DNA of 64,000 bases. Source: Lunularia cruciata. Taxonomy: Eukaryota > Streptophyta > Marchantiopsida > Lunulariales > Lunulariaceae. Below, in pieces: positions 21,589-32,650 of the stretch (the first letter of the stretch is position 1; each line of letters starts with the position of its first letter). The stretch covers positions 61,109,493 to 61,173,492 of the forward strand of contig OX419759.1 of NCBI GenBank assembly GCA_948567375.1, read 5' to 3'. Under the pieces are notes generated by a model, which was not told where the DNA came from, did not search any database, and saw only the letters and a list, made by a program, of their open reading frames with translations. The position numbers and the translations under genes are program-made.

Positions 21589-22158
21589 TGGTACAAAGGG
21601 TACTTGAGGATTGGTCCATCAAATCATGGTGTCATAGTCCCTATGACTAACACCACCAACACTTCACATTCAGATACACCATCTTCTGATTATTGGAAAT
21701 CAGATTCTGAAGAAGGAGCTTCAAGTGTGGACACAAGCATGGAAGAGGAGAACTTCCATGGAGGAGGATGAATCTAAATCTGATTGAGATATATATCCTT
21801 TGTATGCTATGGATTTTGCACCTAAGCCAAAGGTTTTGAAGGACCCAAATAAATCACCATTGACACTTGAGGAGATAGAGAGGAGGTTATCTACCCTCAA
21901 GTATGGCCCAAATGTTACCAAGGAGGTGAAGGTGAGAATTGAGGAGATTTTCCGCAAGTTCATCCATATGTTTGCTTTCAATTAAAAGAACTTGAAGGAA
22001 GTCACCTTGGAGGAGTACAAGATAGAGGTGGAGTCACATGCAAGACCAATCTGCCAAAAGCAATGTCGCATTAGCCCACTAATATCTTTGGTGGTGAAGG
22101 AGTAGATTGATAAGCTCAAGGAGGCCAGATTTATCTTGAGGTCAAGAATTTAGAATGG
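21589..22158 (+). pseudogene. Protease-RT linker of B3
   Basis: Acidic linker with the open run 21800-21985 (KDPNKSPLTLEEIERRLSTL). Homologous to B1 18751-19320. Stops follow at about 21984 and 22102. Confidence 0.75.
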
Positions 22159-22700
22159 GTGTCTCCAATTGTCATTGTGGAGAAAAAGAATGGTAAGCTT
22201 TGGGTATGTGTGGATTACAAGAAGCTCAACGTTATTACCAAGAAGAACTACTACCCATTGCCATTCATTGATGAGATCTTGGAGGAGGTTGTAGGTCATG
22301 AGAGGTATAGTTTTGGAGATCGTTATAGTGGATATAACCAAATCAAGATTGCACCAGAGCATCAACAACTCATCACATTCACCACACCTTGGGGAACTTA
22401 CACTTTCAAGGTCATGCCTTTTGGGCTTTGCAATGCTACAACTACATTCCAATGGTTCATGAACAAGGTATTTGAACCTTTCATTGGGAGATTTGTGAGA
22501 GATTTCATTGATGACTTTTGTGTCTATTGGAGCAAGGAGGAGCACTTTGAGCACCTAATCAAGATCTTGCAACACTTGGATGAGGCAAATGCATCTCTCA
22601 ACCCAAAAAAGTGCATTTTTGCATGTGAAGAAGGTCTACTTTTGAGGCACATCATCTCCAAGGATTGAATAGCAATTGATCCTAAGAAGGTGAGGAAAAT
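22159..22700 (+). pseudogene. Reverse transcriptase of B3
   Basis: The open run of 169 codons (22159-22668) has KLWVCVDYKKLNVITKKNYY, SGYNQIKIAPEHQQL, VMPFGLCNATTTFQ and VRDFIDDFCVYW (the catalytic DD pair). It ends with HIISKD followed by TGA. All RT blocks up to the thumb are intact. It copies element RNA into cDNA. Confidence 0.88.
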
Positions 22701-23455
22701 CTTAGACCTTCTTCCCTTCAAGCTTGACAAAGTTATGCCAATTCTTGGGGATGGTTGGATACTATAGGAGGTTCATCTTCTCATTTTCCAACAAGGCTTA
22801 TGCATTGACCATCTACATGAAGAAGGATGTAGATAACATGGTGATTTTGGAGAACAAGGAGGCTCTCAAAGCTTTTTAGGAGCTCAAGCAATCCCTTGTT
22901 GTAGCTCCAATTCTTGCTAAACCTGATTGGAGTAAGCCTTTCATCCTCTACATTGATACTTCTAATGTAGCTATAGGATGCATTCTTAGTCAATTAGACC
23001 AAGATGGGCATGATGATCCAATAGCTTATGCTAGTAGGCAAATGGTTTCAGCAGAAAAGAACTACTCTGTCATGGAGAGAGAAGGGTTGGCAGTGATCTT
23101 TGGAATCAAGAAGTTTAGACACTACTTGATTGGTGGGAAAGCCACCATTGTCACGGATCACAAGGCTTTGAAGTACATCTTCAACAAGCCTAATGTTGAA
23201 GGGAGACTAGCAGGGTGGATGATACTTTTTTCTGAGTATGATTACACCATTGAGGATAGGCCAAGAAAGAAACATGCAAATGTTGATTTGTTATCTAAAG
23301 CCTATAATCATGATGGAGATGAGCCAGTGGATGATTCCTTCCCGGATGAGGAGCTCATGACAATCTTAGTCACTCAAGAGGTTCTAATGGAGTACAAGGA
23401 GATTGTGGATTTTGTGACAAGAGGCAACTATCTAGAAGGAATGCATGCTAGGTAG
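22701..23455 (+). pseudogene. RNase H of B3
   Basis: Tether and RNase H. 22920-23040 reads LAKPDWSKPFILYIDTSNVA, and the open run 23042-23455 carries YSVMEREGLAVIFGIKKFRH, IVTDHKALKYIFN and KKHANVDLLSKA. Asp and Glu of the RNase H active site are visible. A frameshift lies near 22740 and stops occur before 22900. Confidence 0.85.
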
Positions 23456-24656
23456 GGGAAGGCCCTTGCAACAAGATCTAGACCTTACACAATGGTGGAG
23501 GATATTCTTTTTCACCAAGGAGCAGATGGTCTACTTCAAAGAGCAGTGGGTAAGGAAGAGTCTATCCTACTTAATAAGGAGTTTCATGAAGGTTTAGTGT
23601 GTGGAAGACATTTTGCAAGAAAGGTGATTGCTTTCAAGATTCTATATGCAGGTTACCAACGGAGAAGGATTTTCAAGGATTGTCTTGATTATTGCAAAAC
23701 TTGTCATGTTTGTCAAGGTTTTGCTAGAAAGTCTACTTCCACTCCACCACTTAGATCAATTCATTGCTAGGATCTTTTGAGAAGTGGAGAATTGATTTTG
23801 TAGGCCCTCTCAATAGAATCTCAAGGAAAAATTGGTATATTGTGGTAGTTACTGATTATTCTACCAAGTGGGTGAGGCTCGACCATTGAGGGACAAGAAT
23901 GAAGATGAAGTTGGTAGATTCCTTTATGAACTCATTATCACCAGGTTTGGATGTCCTTTAGAGTTGGTTTCTGATAGAGGAGGAGAGTTTACAAGAAGCA
24001 TTACTATAGCCATGCTACAACATTTCTCAATCACACATAGAGTAACTACATCCTATAGGCCAAATTCCAATGGTTTGGCAGAGATAACCAATCAGACCTT
24101 GTGCATGATGTTAGCCAAAGATGCAGAAATGGAGAGAGCTAAACATCATTGGGACAAGAGGATTCATGTAGTTTTGTGTGAGTATAGGACAACCATGAAG
24201 ACTTCTATCGGGTATTCTCTATTTCAACTGGGATATGGTATTGAGTCTACCTTACCTATTAACTTTGATCTTCCTACCTTCCAAAGCATTCATAAGAGAT
24301 TGAAGAAAGCACAAGGAGGTGATGTAGAGAAGTCAAGGAAGGATCAACTCATGGAATTGGAAGAGGCAAGAGCAGTTGCTATGGTTCAAGTCAAGCAAGC
24401 CCAAAGAAAACAAAAGGAGAGCTATGACAAGAGGCAAGGCAAGAAGAAGGTGGAGCCTTTCAAAAAAGGTGATTGGGTAATGTTGTTTGATTCTATTCAA
24501 TTCAAGAGAGTGCAAAAGAAGTTTTTGCCTAAGTACTTTGGACCTTTCATAGTGGAGAAGGTGTGGGGAAATTACACCTATGATCTCAAGGAGTTGGGAG
24601 GAAGACACTTTGATAGGATTTACCATGATAAGTTGAAGATGTATCACAAAAGGTAG
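23456..24656 (+). pseudogene. Integrase of B3
   Basis: The open run 23492-23770 has the HHCC zinc domain (HEGLVCGRHF, CKTCHVCQ). The open run 23868-24656 (262 codons) has LVSDRGGEFTRS, NGLAEITNQT and the C-terminal FLPKYFGPFIVEKVWGNYTY. Frameshifts near 23765 and 23867 separate the pieces. No chromodomain follows. It is the best-preserved family-B integrase in the window. Confidence 0.88.
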
Positions 24657-24684
24657 AGAGACCTTCACTTTGAGGACAAAGTGA

Positions 24685-24704
24685 AAACTTAGTCCGGGGG
24701 TAAA
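24685..24704 (+). other. Polypurine tract of B3
   Basis: AAACTTAGTCCGGGGGTAAA immediately precedes TGTAACAC of the 3' LTR. Confidence 0.7.
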
Positions 24705-25401
24705 TGTAACACTCATTTGTACATGTGTGTGGTATTGTGATATTTAGCTTGGTATTACAGTAACTTGAGAGATATTATTTATAAAGAGATAAAGGATGGT
24801 TCTACATTAGTCATGATTAGCTAAATTTAGTCATAGCTAAGATAGAGCGGACCTTACTTAAGAGGAAGTGGAAAAGATGAGTATTACTATTTTGGATTCT
24901 AGTGTGTTAACTTGGTACTATTCCTAGGTGATTGGCTTTGAGGAAAGAGTTGAGAACTCTTTGGCCCGTAAGCCTTTTTGTTTTGGATTCTTTTATAGTC
25001 CAAGGATAGCCCATGTGAATGAATCCTTGACTTTGTGGTTGGGTCAAGATAAGATCACATGCTAAGTAGAATATGCCTATGTGGATAGATATTCCTTTAT
25101 AATTTTTGACTTACTTGAATTTTAGCCTAGTAACTTAAGTTATTCCTATAATAAGTAACTTTGGTACGTAACTATTTCACAAGTATATAAACAAGGGGTG
25201 AGGAAGTACTCATCATCCTTTCATTTGCAACTATCTCTTTCTCTCTCTCATTGAGTTCTCTAGTGAGCAATATCTTGAGTCTTGGAGTGTTAGCCTTGGA
25301 GGAGTATGATGGAGTTGAGGTTCCTTGCCTTCTTAGTCCATGGTGCGCTACTATAATAGCCATCAGAGGTTCATCTTGAGTGAGAAATAGACCGACTCAC
25401 A
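24705..25401 (+). repeat. 3' LTR-B of element B3
   Basis: 697 bp, TGTAACACTC to CGACTCACA. Same orientation as 7686-8379. The flanking AGTCT (25402-25406) and AGGCA (7681-7685) are a decayed copy of the LTR-A target AGGCC. Confidence 0.9.
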
Positions 25402-25805
25402 AGTCTAAACAGATGGATTAGGCCCAAAAATTAGGTCCTAAAGGAGATCAAGTTGGCCTTCTGTCCCTCTTGGATTGTCTCACCGAGAGCTTTCCAACGG
25501 TACCTCACCCATATGATTTGGAGATTCTTACAAGAAGATTCCCTACAAATTCCTTCTAGTCAAAGAAGGTTTGACCCACCAAATAGGACCAAAATTGACA
25601 TGTCACCCATGTATCTAGCTAATCTAAGGGTGGAGCTTGCTGACATGTCACCTATCTAGGTGCCTAATCCAATGGTGGAGCTTCCATGGAGGGGATCCTC
25701 TTTGACTATATAATAAAGAGAAGGTGCTCCTTTGGGGCACCAAAGTTTGAGTGTGAAACTTGTGTTTTCTCTTCTGTGTTTCTTTGCTATCCTTGGAATA
25801 TTATA
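25402..25805 (+). repeat. A2 3' LTR-A, second part
   Basis: 404 bp continuing the LTR-A interrupted at 7685. It includes the sense TATA (CTATATAATAAAGAG, about 25705-25720) and ends CCTTGGAATATTATA (mutated TATTACA). Beyond 25805 the sequence belongs to a different element. Confidence 0.85.
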
Positions 25806-26790
25806 GTAGTAGACCTGATACCTTTGGTGAATCATAGCCAGCATAGAGACAGTGTGAGCATTGCCATACATTTGGTCACACGAATGATTGATGCTTTGAC
25901 TAACACCTAGAGTTATGGAGTGGTAGAGCTACTATGGTAGGTGGTAGAGGAGCTCTAGGTCATGGAGTACAAGGTGGTGGTAGAAGATCTATACCTAGTA
26001 GAGGTGCAAGACCTGCCTTTACTTCTAATACAACCATAGCTACTTGGATTGAGCAATTGGAGTAGAGATTGGCTAGCATGACCATAGCTCAAAGGAGATC
26101 AAATTTGGGTGTTGAGTGTTCTACCTCATATACGGGTGATAGAGATGTCTTAGACTTCATATGCAGAGCAACATAGTTGGATGAATCTATTATAGTGACT
26201 AGGAATGCAATATGTGCTCTAGAGCCTAGAGGAGCATCAGTGGAGTTGGACCCACAAAGAGCAGAGGCTAATAGACATGTCAGACTTCTCCAATCCTTTA
26301 CACTCTTTGAGGCACTATAGATGACACCCATGGCTCCTAGATGTCCTAGTGCAAGTGTGGTAGGTGGTGATGGGGTGCATGATGGACTACCTACTAGTTA
26401 ACTACCTACTACTACACATATTGAGTCTAGCACGATGTTGGGAGTTGCTCAGCTGATTATGCACTTTTCATTATTCTCAGCCAATGATATGTGTACATTG
26501 AAGTTGATCCAACCCCAATGTTTTGGTTAGCTACCATGCTTTGTGACAATAGGGATGATGTGGTCCTACTACTAGATTAGAGGTGGTTGATAGTGGAGTT
26601 GGCTTGGTTGAGAAGCATGGGATCTGCTCAAAAACCAATGGTTTATGGCAGGCAATATCAGTTAGATTGGAGGAGTTACCAACTAGATCGGCCTTTGAGC
26701 AAGCGTTGTTTACACTTAGCGTTATCTTATTTGATAGCTAGAGGGGGATTTTCTTTTTGGTGGGACCTTTAGGGAAGGTCTATACACCAC
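25806..26790 (+). pseudogene. Gag-region remnant of element G1
   Basis: No clean frame, but plus-strand pieces such as TIATWIEQLEQRL-like and SYTGDRDVLDF followed by EANRHVRLLQSFTLFEAL look like a gag N-terminus (coiled coil, then capsid start). The order relative to the protease at 26.8 kb supports this. The start of G1, including its 5' LTR, is not seen and was presumably separated by the insertion of A2. Family assignment of this stretch is tentative. Confidence 0.4.
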
Positions 26791-27210
26791 AAAGGGTCTT
26801 TCTAGACTCTTTTGCACAACCCCTTATGTTGGGGAAGGCTGTAGTTGTCGGTCTAGAGTTATGGAAGACCAATGTGGAGAGTGTCCACTTCAAATCCAGA
26901 CATCTCTAGGTGGTGGTTCTACACACTATATCACATGTGGAGAGCTTGTTATTCAGATTCAGCCTAGTCATCCAATTGATAGCTCTGTAATGAGAGCTTG
27001 AGCTATTGCGATAGTGGTTGACTCATATGTTATGTTAGTTAGAGGAGTAGTGTTATACCCCATGGTTGATTATTATTGATTATGGTTCAATATTGATTAT
27101 TGGAAGGAGAAAACCTCCTATAGACCAGGTTGGCAGTTAGGTGAGGGACGGGTATGTCACCTACCTATCCGCTTTAGTAGTGGTACTCTTGGATCACTAC
27201 AATTTGGGAC
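26791..27210 (+). pseudogene. Aspartic protease of element G1
   Basis: RVFLDSFAQPLMLGKAVV (about 26794-26850) matches the L-D-S/G-G-A-Q-P-x-M-I-G-K form of a gypsy protease subgroup, with Phe replacing the active-site Gly. Further on, VVLYPM (about 27048-27065) and YRPGWQLGEGR (about 27119-27151) match its C-terminal half. Several stops break it. It directly precedes the methyltransferase domain. Confidence 0.65.
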
Positions 27211-27499
27211 CATGGTAGCATCAATTTTAGCTTTCAGTGGTTTTGTTACTTGGCCTGGTGATTAATTGGAGGAGAATGACCATGCAAAGGATAATCCAAT
27301 ACCAAAGGAGATCACTTGGATTTGGGGTACAAGTGGGATCATTTCATCCACCTTGGATGTTCCTTTGTGGAGTTTAGAGGAGGCTTTGCAACAACATGCA
27401 ACTCAATTGGTGCAACATGCTTAGAGTGGAGCCTTTATACCACTAGGTGACCGATGTGAGGATGAGCCTCTAGAGTCAATTATCCTAACACCTCTGGAT

Positions 27500-28510
27500 A
27501 CCACACTCATTGCTTGGCATTATCTTGTAGAGGAAGTATGTCTATTAGAGTTGTTCAATGGGATTAGTACTGAACTAGTTGCGATACTATAGGCAAGTAT
27601 ATGAGTACAAAGATACTTGTATGTGGAGAGAGATGAGATTACTAGATGAGTTTCTTTACATCATGTAACACACTTGGCCTATTGGTATCCTAAGTTATTA
27701 CCAATGTCAACAGTCAAGGGTTACTAGAAGACCTTACCAATAGACATTTCCTTGCTGGGGGTGCATGATTTGGAGAGACATGGTCCCATTCATTTGGTGA
27801 TTTTTGGATGGCCATGTTAGGGATATACATGTACAAGGTTTAGGTCTTTAGGATCCTTATTCTGGTGTGTTTTGAGAGATGTTACAAATACTACAATATC
27901 TCTAGGTTTATTAGTCTGTTTCTCCAGCTTACATTTTGCAGAATGTCCCTTTGATGGGTGATTCTTGCATGAGGGTGGTGGTGAGCACATATTAGGTCTA
28001 TTCTTGGATGAGACCTGTTGTGTTGTTGGATGCACCAAAGTGGGATCACGGGCTCATCGTCTTTGTCTTTGGTGGACAAACCTCTTACCTAAAGAAGTTC
28101 TATGATGTGCTTATCATGGGATTTAGTGACTAGACCATATCATTATTGATGACATCTTGGATGTTGGGCGTCAATCTCAAATGGTGGTAGTAGTTGATAG
28201 GTCACTTATGGCAATGGTGAACCTAGTTAGACAGCTTTGAGTTGCTTTTCCCACACTTATGAGTTTCCTAGGCCCCCATGCTTTTCAAGAAGGAGGTCTT
28301 GGATTAGTTTAGGACTCACAGTTACAATAGTTGGTGGAGCCCAATGCCAATGAGCGAGAGTGGGTGATAGGTTTTTGCACCGGTATTACCATTATTCCAA
28401 GTGTTAGAGGCATTTAGGCATCAAGTGTTAGGTTAGGCTATGGACTTAAACTGTTTGACTTGGATTGTAAGCCTTGGCTTGGCAGAGCAGCATAAGATGG
28501 GCTTGATAGG
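27500..28510 (+). pseudogene. C5-cytosine DNA methyltransferase domain in gypsy element G1
   Basis: C5-MTase motifs appear in canonical, unpermuted order. Motif I is LELFNGIST (27545-27571), followed by YVERDEITR. Motif IV is VIFGWPC then a TAG where PCQ has Gln (27800-27820), with the catalytic Cys codon kept. Motif VI is AYILQNVP, ENV-like with Gln for Glu (27927-27950). Motif VIII is VGSRAHRLCLWWTNL (28040-28084). Motif IX is NEREWVIGF (28349-28375), and motif X is VLG-stop-AMDLN (28425-28451). Motifs I, IV, VIII and IX share one frame; VI and X lie in another, so there are frameshifts as well as stops. It sits between protease and RT. Plant DRM enzymes have rearranged motif order, so this is not a simple DRM copy. 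The enzyme would methylate cytosine in DNA; this copy is dead. Confidence 0.82.
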
Positions 28511-29030
28511 CATCACCACTTGGGACACTTGTGAGCTCTTTGCCTATCAAGACAATTCAAGTACATGCTGGGGGTAAAAAATCAACTAGACATGGCATTC
28601 TTGGGACACAGCCAATGGCTACTAAGGAGTGTGGTCTACTTAGAGTCCATCCAAGTGAGCGTGGTCTACTTGGATTACACCCTTGGTCTACTTGGGATGC
28701 AATTAGAGGACATATGGAGCTTGTAGCCAGAGTAGAGGGTGTTTTTCACACTGAGGTTGGGACCTCTAGTGCTCGGGGGCATGATACTACTACTCCCAAA
28801 GGCCTAGTGTAGCAGCCAATTAGTACGTCTTCCATTCCTTTGACAATTACAGAGGATACTTGAGAGCCAAATCTAAGACCCAAGCTTATAGGAGAGGAAA
28901 GGTGGAGAGTTTGGAGGTTCTTGAGAGCTACACAAGTTTTTTTGCCTTTATTATGAAGGATTTGGGTCCTCTAAAAGGACCTGGTATTTGGATTGAACTG
29001 ACTAGCAATACACCAGTTTTTTGACATCCC
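28511..29030 (+). pseudogene. G1 linker between methyltransferase and RT
   Basis: Includes an open run 28531-28812 (93 codons, Gly/His/Ser-rich, no motif recognised) and a degenerate stretch leading into RT. It probably encoded part of the pol polyprotein. Confidence 0.4.
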
Positions 29031-29675
29031 TATCCATATAGTGACATGGAGAGAGCATTGATTTAGAGCCGAAGTAGTGACTTTTTTGAGGCTCATTTGG
29101 TAGAGATTTCACATGGAGAGTATACATCAGCTATAGTGATGCCATCCAAGAAGGATATGCATGGCAACTACACAGATAGGCGGATGTATGGAGATCACTG
29201 TCCTATCAACCAATAGATTAGGGGTTGATTGGTATGCAATGCCTACACTGAAGGAGATCTTTGATGCAATTGGGCATGCAAAGGTCTTCAACACTTTGGA
29301 TCTTTGAGCAAGATATCATTAGTTGCCAATTAGACAAGAGTATAAGTCCAAGATAGTATTTTGGGCTATTGATTCTCACTGTAAGGATGTGCTATATCAA
29401 TGGAGGTTCTAACCATTTGAGTTAAAGAACACTCTTGTTGAGTTCCAAAGGGTCATGGATAGGATCCTAGTTGGATTGGATTTTGCTCAATGCTATATTG
29501 ATGATATTTTGGTCTGTAGCACTATTGTGGAGGAGCATGAGAGACATTTGTTGGAGGTGTTTGAGAGGTTGAGGTCTCATGGACTCAAACTACATCTTAG
29601 AAAGTGTAGGTTCTTTCACAAGCAGGTTGAGTATTTGGGTCACACTATCTACCCTGGAGGACTTGGTGTTTGACA
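29031..29675 (+). pseudogene. Reverse transcriptase of G1
   Basis: Readable across frames: IVMPSKKDMHGNYTDRRM, GDHCPIN, MPTLKEIFDAIGHAKVFNTL, then an open run 29455-29673 with MDRILVGLDFAQCYIDDILV (catalytic DD intact) and KCRFFHKQVEYLGHTIYPGG. It is a gypsy RT of a different lineage from families A and B, with a longer insertion around the second block. Stops at several Arg/Gln/Trp positions inactivate it. Confidence 0.82.
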
Positions 29676-30350
29676 GCCAAGGTGGAGGCTATTGCACATA
29701 TTCCTTAACCTACGGATGTGAGCATAGTGCGAGCATAGTGTGAGCATTCCTTGGGTTGGCAAACTTCTATTGCTACTATGTTAGAGGTTTTAGTGCCATT
29801 GCCAAGGCTTTGACAAAGCTGACCAAGCTTACACCAGAGTGGTATTGGGAAGATAAGCAGGAAAGAGCATTTGTAGAGCTCAAGGAGAGGTTGACATCTG
29901 CCTCTATCTTGAGAAGACCAATCAGAGGATGACCATGTCAAGTTCATATTGATTGGAGTATGTTGGGGCTTGGAGCAATGCTCACCCAACATGATTATTA
30001 GGGGAAGGAGTTTGTGGTAGCCTATGCTAGTTGCACCAACAATGTAGCAGAGGTAAAGTATACTTCATATGAGGGAGAGTGCTTGGTAGCAATATGGGCA
30101 ATACCACATTTCTGATGTTATCTATTTGGTAACCCCTTTACTCTTATCACTAATCATCAACCACTAAAGTGGTTGATGGGTCCAACAAGCTTTCAAGGAA
30201 GCTTTCATAATGGGCTCTGATTTTACAAGAGTACAATTCAATGGTTATTCACAAACCTAGAGTGGTGAACCATGATACAGATGGGTTGAGTAGAAACCCA
30301 TGTCCCAACTAGCAAGATCAAACTGGAGCATGTTAGCATGGTGAGACAAA
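29676..30350 (+). pseudogene. RNase H of G1
   Basis: LTKLTPEWYWEDKQERAF is followed by WSMLGLGAMLTQ, YEGECLVAIWAI and FTLITNHQPLKWLM at about 29815-30180, the expected series of gypsy RNase H blocks. Stops occur at about 29930, 29998 and 30114. Confidence 0.75.
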
Positions 30351-31725
30351 TGAGGAGATGGTGCCAGGTTGGCATGCATCTGCCTTTCTTTGTATAGTTT
30401 TTGAGGCTTTGGTGGTATCTCTTTCAACACATATAGGAGGAGTTATTGAGGTCATAGATCCAGAGAGTGGAAATAGTGATACAATTCAGCAAGACATTCA
30501 TGATGATATCTTAGTGATGGACTATCTTTGCACTAGTGTTATAGGTGGCATAGTTGGGGCCAAGGAAAGAGACCATGTTCTTTAGTGGGCTAGATAGTTC
30601 AGATTGAAAGGCAAACACCTTCTACATGTATGGGAGGATGGTAGAATGCGAGTAGTACCACTTCCATCTTGGAGACCACAATTGGTCCATCATGCTCATG
30701 AGGAGCTAGGACATTTTGGAATAAAGCGTACATAAAGCTTGCTCTAGAGTCATTTAACGCTCCTACACAATAGTTATACCCATTACCTATTATGGGGTTG
30801 GGTTACCATTGGAGTTTGGACTTTGCTGGACCTTTACCATTAACTATGAGACATCAACAATATGTTTTGGTGATGGTAGATCACTTCTCTAAGTGGATTG
30901 AGTTGGTGGCCCTTCTTGACAAGTCCAATGAAGGGACAGTTTACTCATTCTTAGATTGGATTTTTAGTCATTTTGGTGCACCAATTGAGGTTTTGACATA
31001 TCAAGGTACAGAGTTCTTGGGAGAGTTTTAGGTCTTGTGTGACAAGGCTTTGATTGAGCATCATACTACCTCTCAAGATTACCCTAAGGTAGATGGCTTA
31101 GCAAAGAGAGTGGTTTAGACAATGAAGAGAGGATTATGAAAGTATGGTTTGTAGAGTGGACATAGGAGATTGGGATCTCCAATTACCTTGGTTGGCCATG
31201 GGCTATTGGTTCAGCCGGCAAGCCTCCTTAGCATCCTTCTCTCCTTACTTTCTACTCTATGGACAAGATCCAGATTTACCTACAACCATTCATCAAGATG
31301 TTATTTTAGTTTTGGACTTGGATGATCCACATGTATGGATAAGCACATGTTCTCAATGAGTAGAGATCTTTCAAAGAGTAATGTCGATGGCCTTTGAAAA
31401 CTTGGTGATTGCTCAGTATAGGAATACCTTATACTATGCTTCCATTCAAGGAAGAGGTTATAGACCCTTGATCTATTGATTTCATCTAGGTGACTATGTA
31501 TATCTACAATAGATAGCACCAATGACACTTGATGTTTCTATAGGCCGCACTATCTTGAGAGTATGTCTTTTGCCATCTAGAATCCTTGTGTTAGAAGGAT
31601 GTAATGGTGTTATTTGGAAGGATCATGTGCGCAATTGTGCACCATATCACCTCCCAAACATTGATGGTATTGTGGACCCAAGCTTGGCACTTGTATGTGC
31701 AAGCTTACGGTGTATGCTATGAGGC
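30351..31725 (+). pseudogene. Integrase of G1
   Basis: A HH-type zinc motif (VHHAHEELGHFG) lies at about 30685-30725. The core open run 30792-31031 has WSLDFAGPLPLTMRHQQYVL, then VLTYQGTEFLGEF, where the second catalytic Asp is Tyr. Further on, DGLAKRVV has Lys for the catalytic Glu. The C-terminal region continues through 31144-31359 and 31522-31722 (VWKDHVRNCAPYHLP-like text). Both catalytic substitutions mean it is inactive. The frame of 31522-31722 runs directly into the PHD finger. Confidence 0.8.
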
Positions 31726-31851
31726 TCTTTTGGTGGAGTTACTACTATGTTAGTGTGTGATAACTGTTCAGAAAGATGGCATATAGAATATATGACTCCT
31801 CCTCTCATGGTGGTTCCTCAAGGACAATGGTTATGTCCTAGATGTACTTGA
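31711..31851 (+). pseudogene. PHD finger at the C-terminus of G1 pol
   Basis: In the same frame as the integrase tail: Cys (31711), then TGA where the second Cys is expected (31720), CDNCSERWH (31756-31782), Tyr at the fifth Cys position (31789), PPL...VPQGQWLCPRC with the last two Cys, then stop at 31849. This is the C4-H-C3 pattern and spacing of a PHD zinc finger, a reader of histone H3 tails, with two ligands lost. It occupies the position where chromoviruses carry a chromodomain. Confidence 0.82.
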
Positions 31852-32650
31852 CCTATAGCTAGTTCATCCCTTATATGGTATAGATTATAGAGAGGCGACT
31901 AACAATGGGACTTGATAGCACCCGGCCTCCTGATCTTTTGCCCACCATAGGGTATACCATATACTTAGAGTAGATGGCTATCTAGAGTTAGAGGGACCTA
32001 ACTACCAGCTAGGGAGGCAATTGTGGTACTTCAGAGTCCATGTATGACTTATATGTGAGTTGTGATTCTATAGTGTATGATGTTGACAGTGATGTATATA
32101 CACACAACAACTATCATGCCATTTGTAGCATTGCATGTAGATTGCTTGGACTCTGGAGTAATAGTGTTGGTAGTCAAGAGCATTTTGGTAGTTACTCATA
32201 GGCTATTTGTCAGTGGTCAGATTTTGTGTTTGAGGTACTGACTACATGGTGGGGCTTATCATCACTTGCACCGTTCACACCGTTGGTGTACCATCAATGG
32301 AACCGTTAGGGTTGGAGACCTAGCTCGAGACCGGGGGGTATACTTTTGAAGTACAGCTCCAAAGAGCTCACTTCTTTGATGTTGAGCCTTCAAGTTCTTG
32401 GCTATGGTGGACACAGGCTGACAAGCATCAATTGGATTCTCTTAGCTAGAGTGGGTGTGGCTTGATTGTAATCAATGCCCAATTGTTGGCAGATTATTGA
32501 GTGATAGATCACGTACTGATCTGATTGAGTGTGAATCGAGTTGTGTAAACGAACTGGTTATTGTGATACTTTAGAGTCCATGTATGACTTATGTGTGAGT
32601 TGTGCTCCTATAGTGTGTGATATTGACAGTGATGTATGTTGTGTAACAAT
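31852..32650 (+). other. G1 3' non-coding region and possible 3' LTR start
   Basis: No ORF. GACCGGGGGGTA at 32329-32340 is a polypurine-tract candidate; an LTR might start just after it, but no matching 5' LTR is in the window. A 77-bp direct repeat occurs at 32021-32097 and 32561-32637 (see the separate entry). Confidence 0.4.
32021..32637 (+). repeat. 77-bp direct repeat spaced 540 bp
   Basis: 32021-32097 and 32561-32637 share TTGTGRTACTT, GAGTCCATGTATGACTTAT and TGACAGTGATGTAT with a few substitutions, offset by exactly 540 bp. They may be a segmental duplication in the G1 3' end or the edges of a small insertion. Confidence 0.7.

Noticed and set aside
20185-25401. LTR-B copies at 20185 and 24705 as the two LTRs of one element
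   Set aside because: They are in opposite orientation. The first has its primer site on the left and belongs to minus-strand B1; the second closes plus-strand B3.
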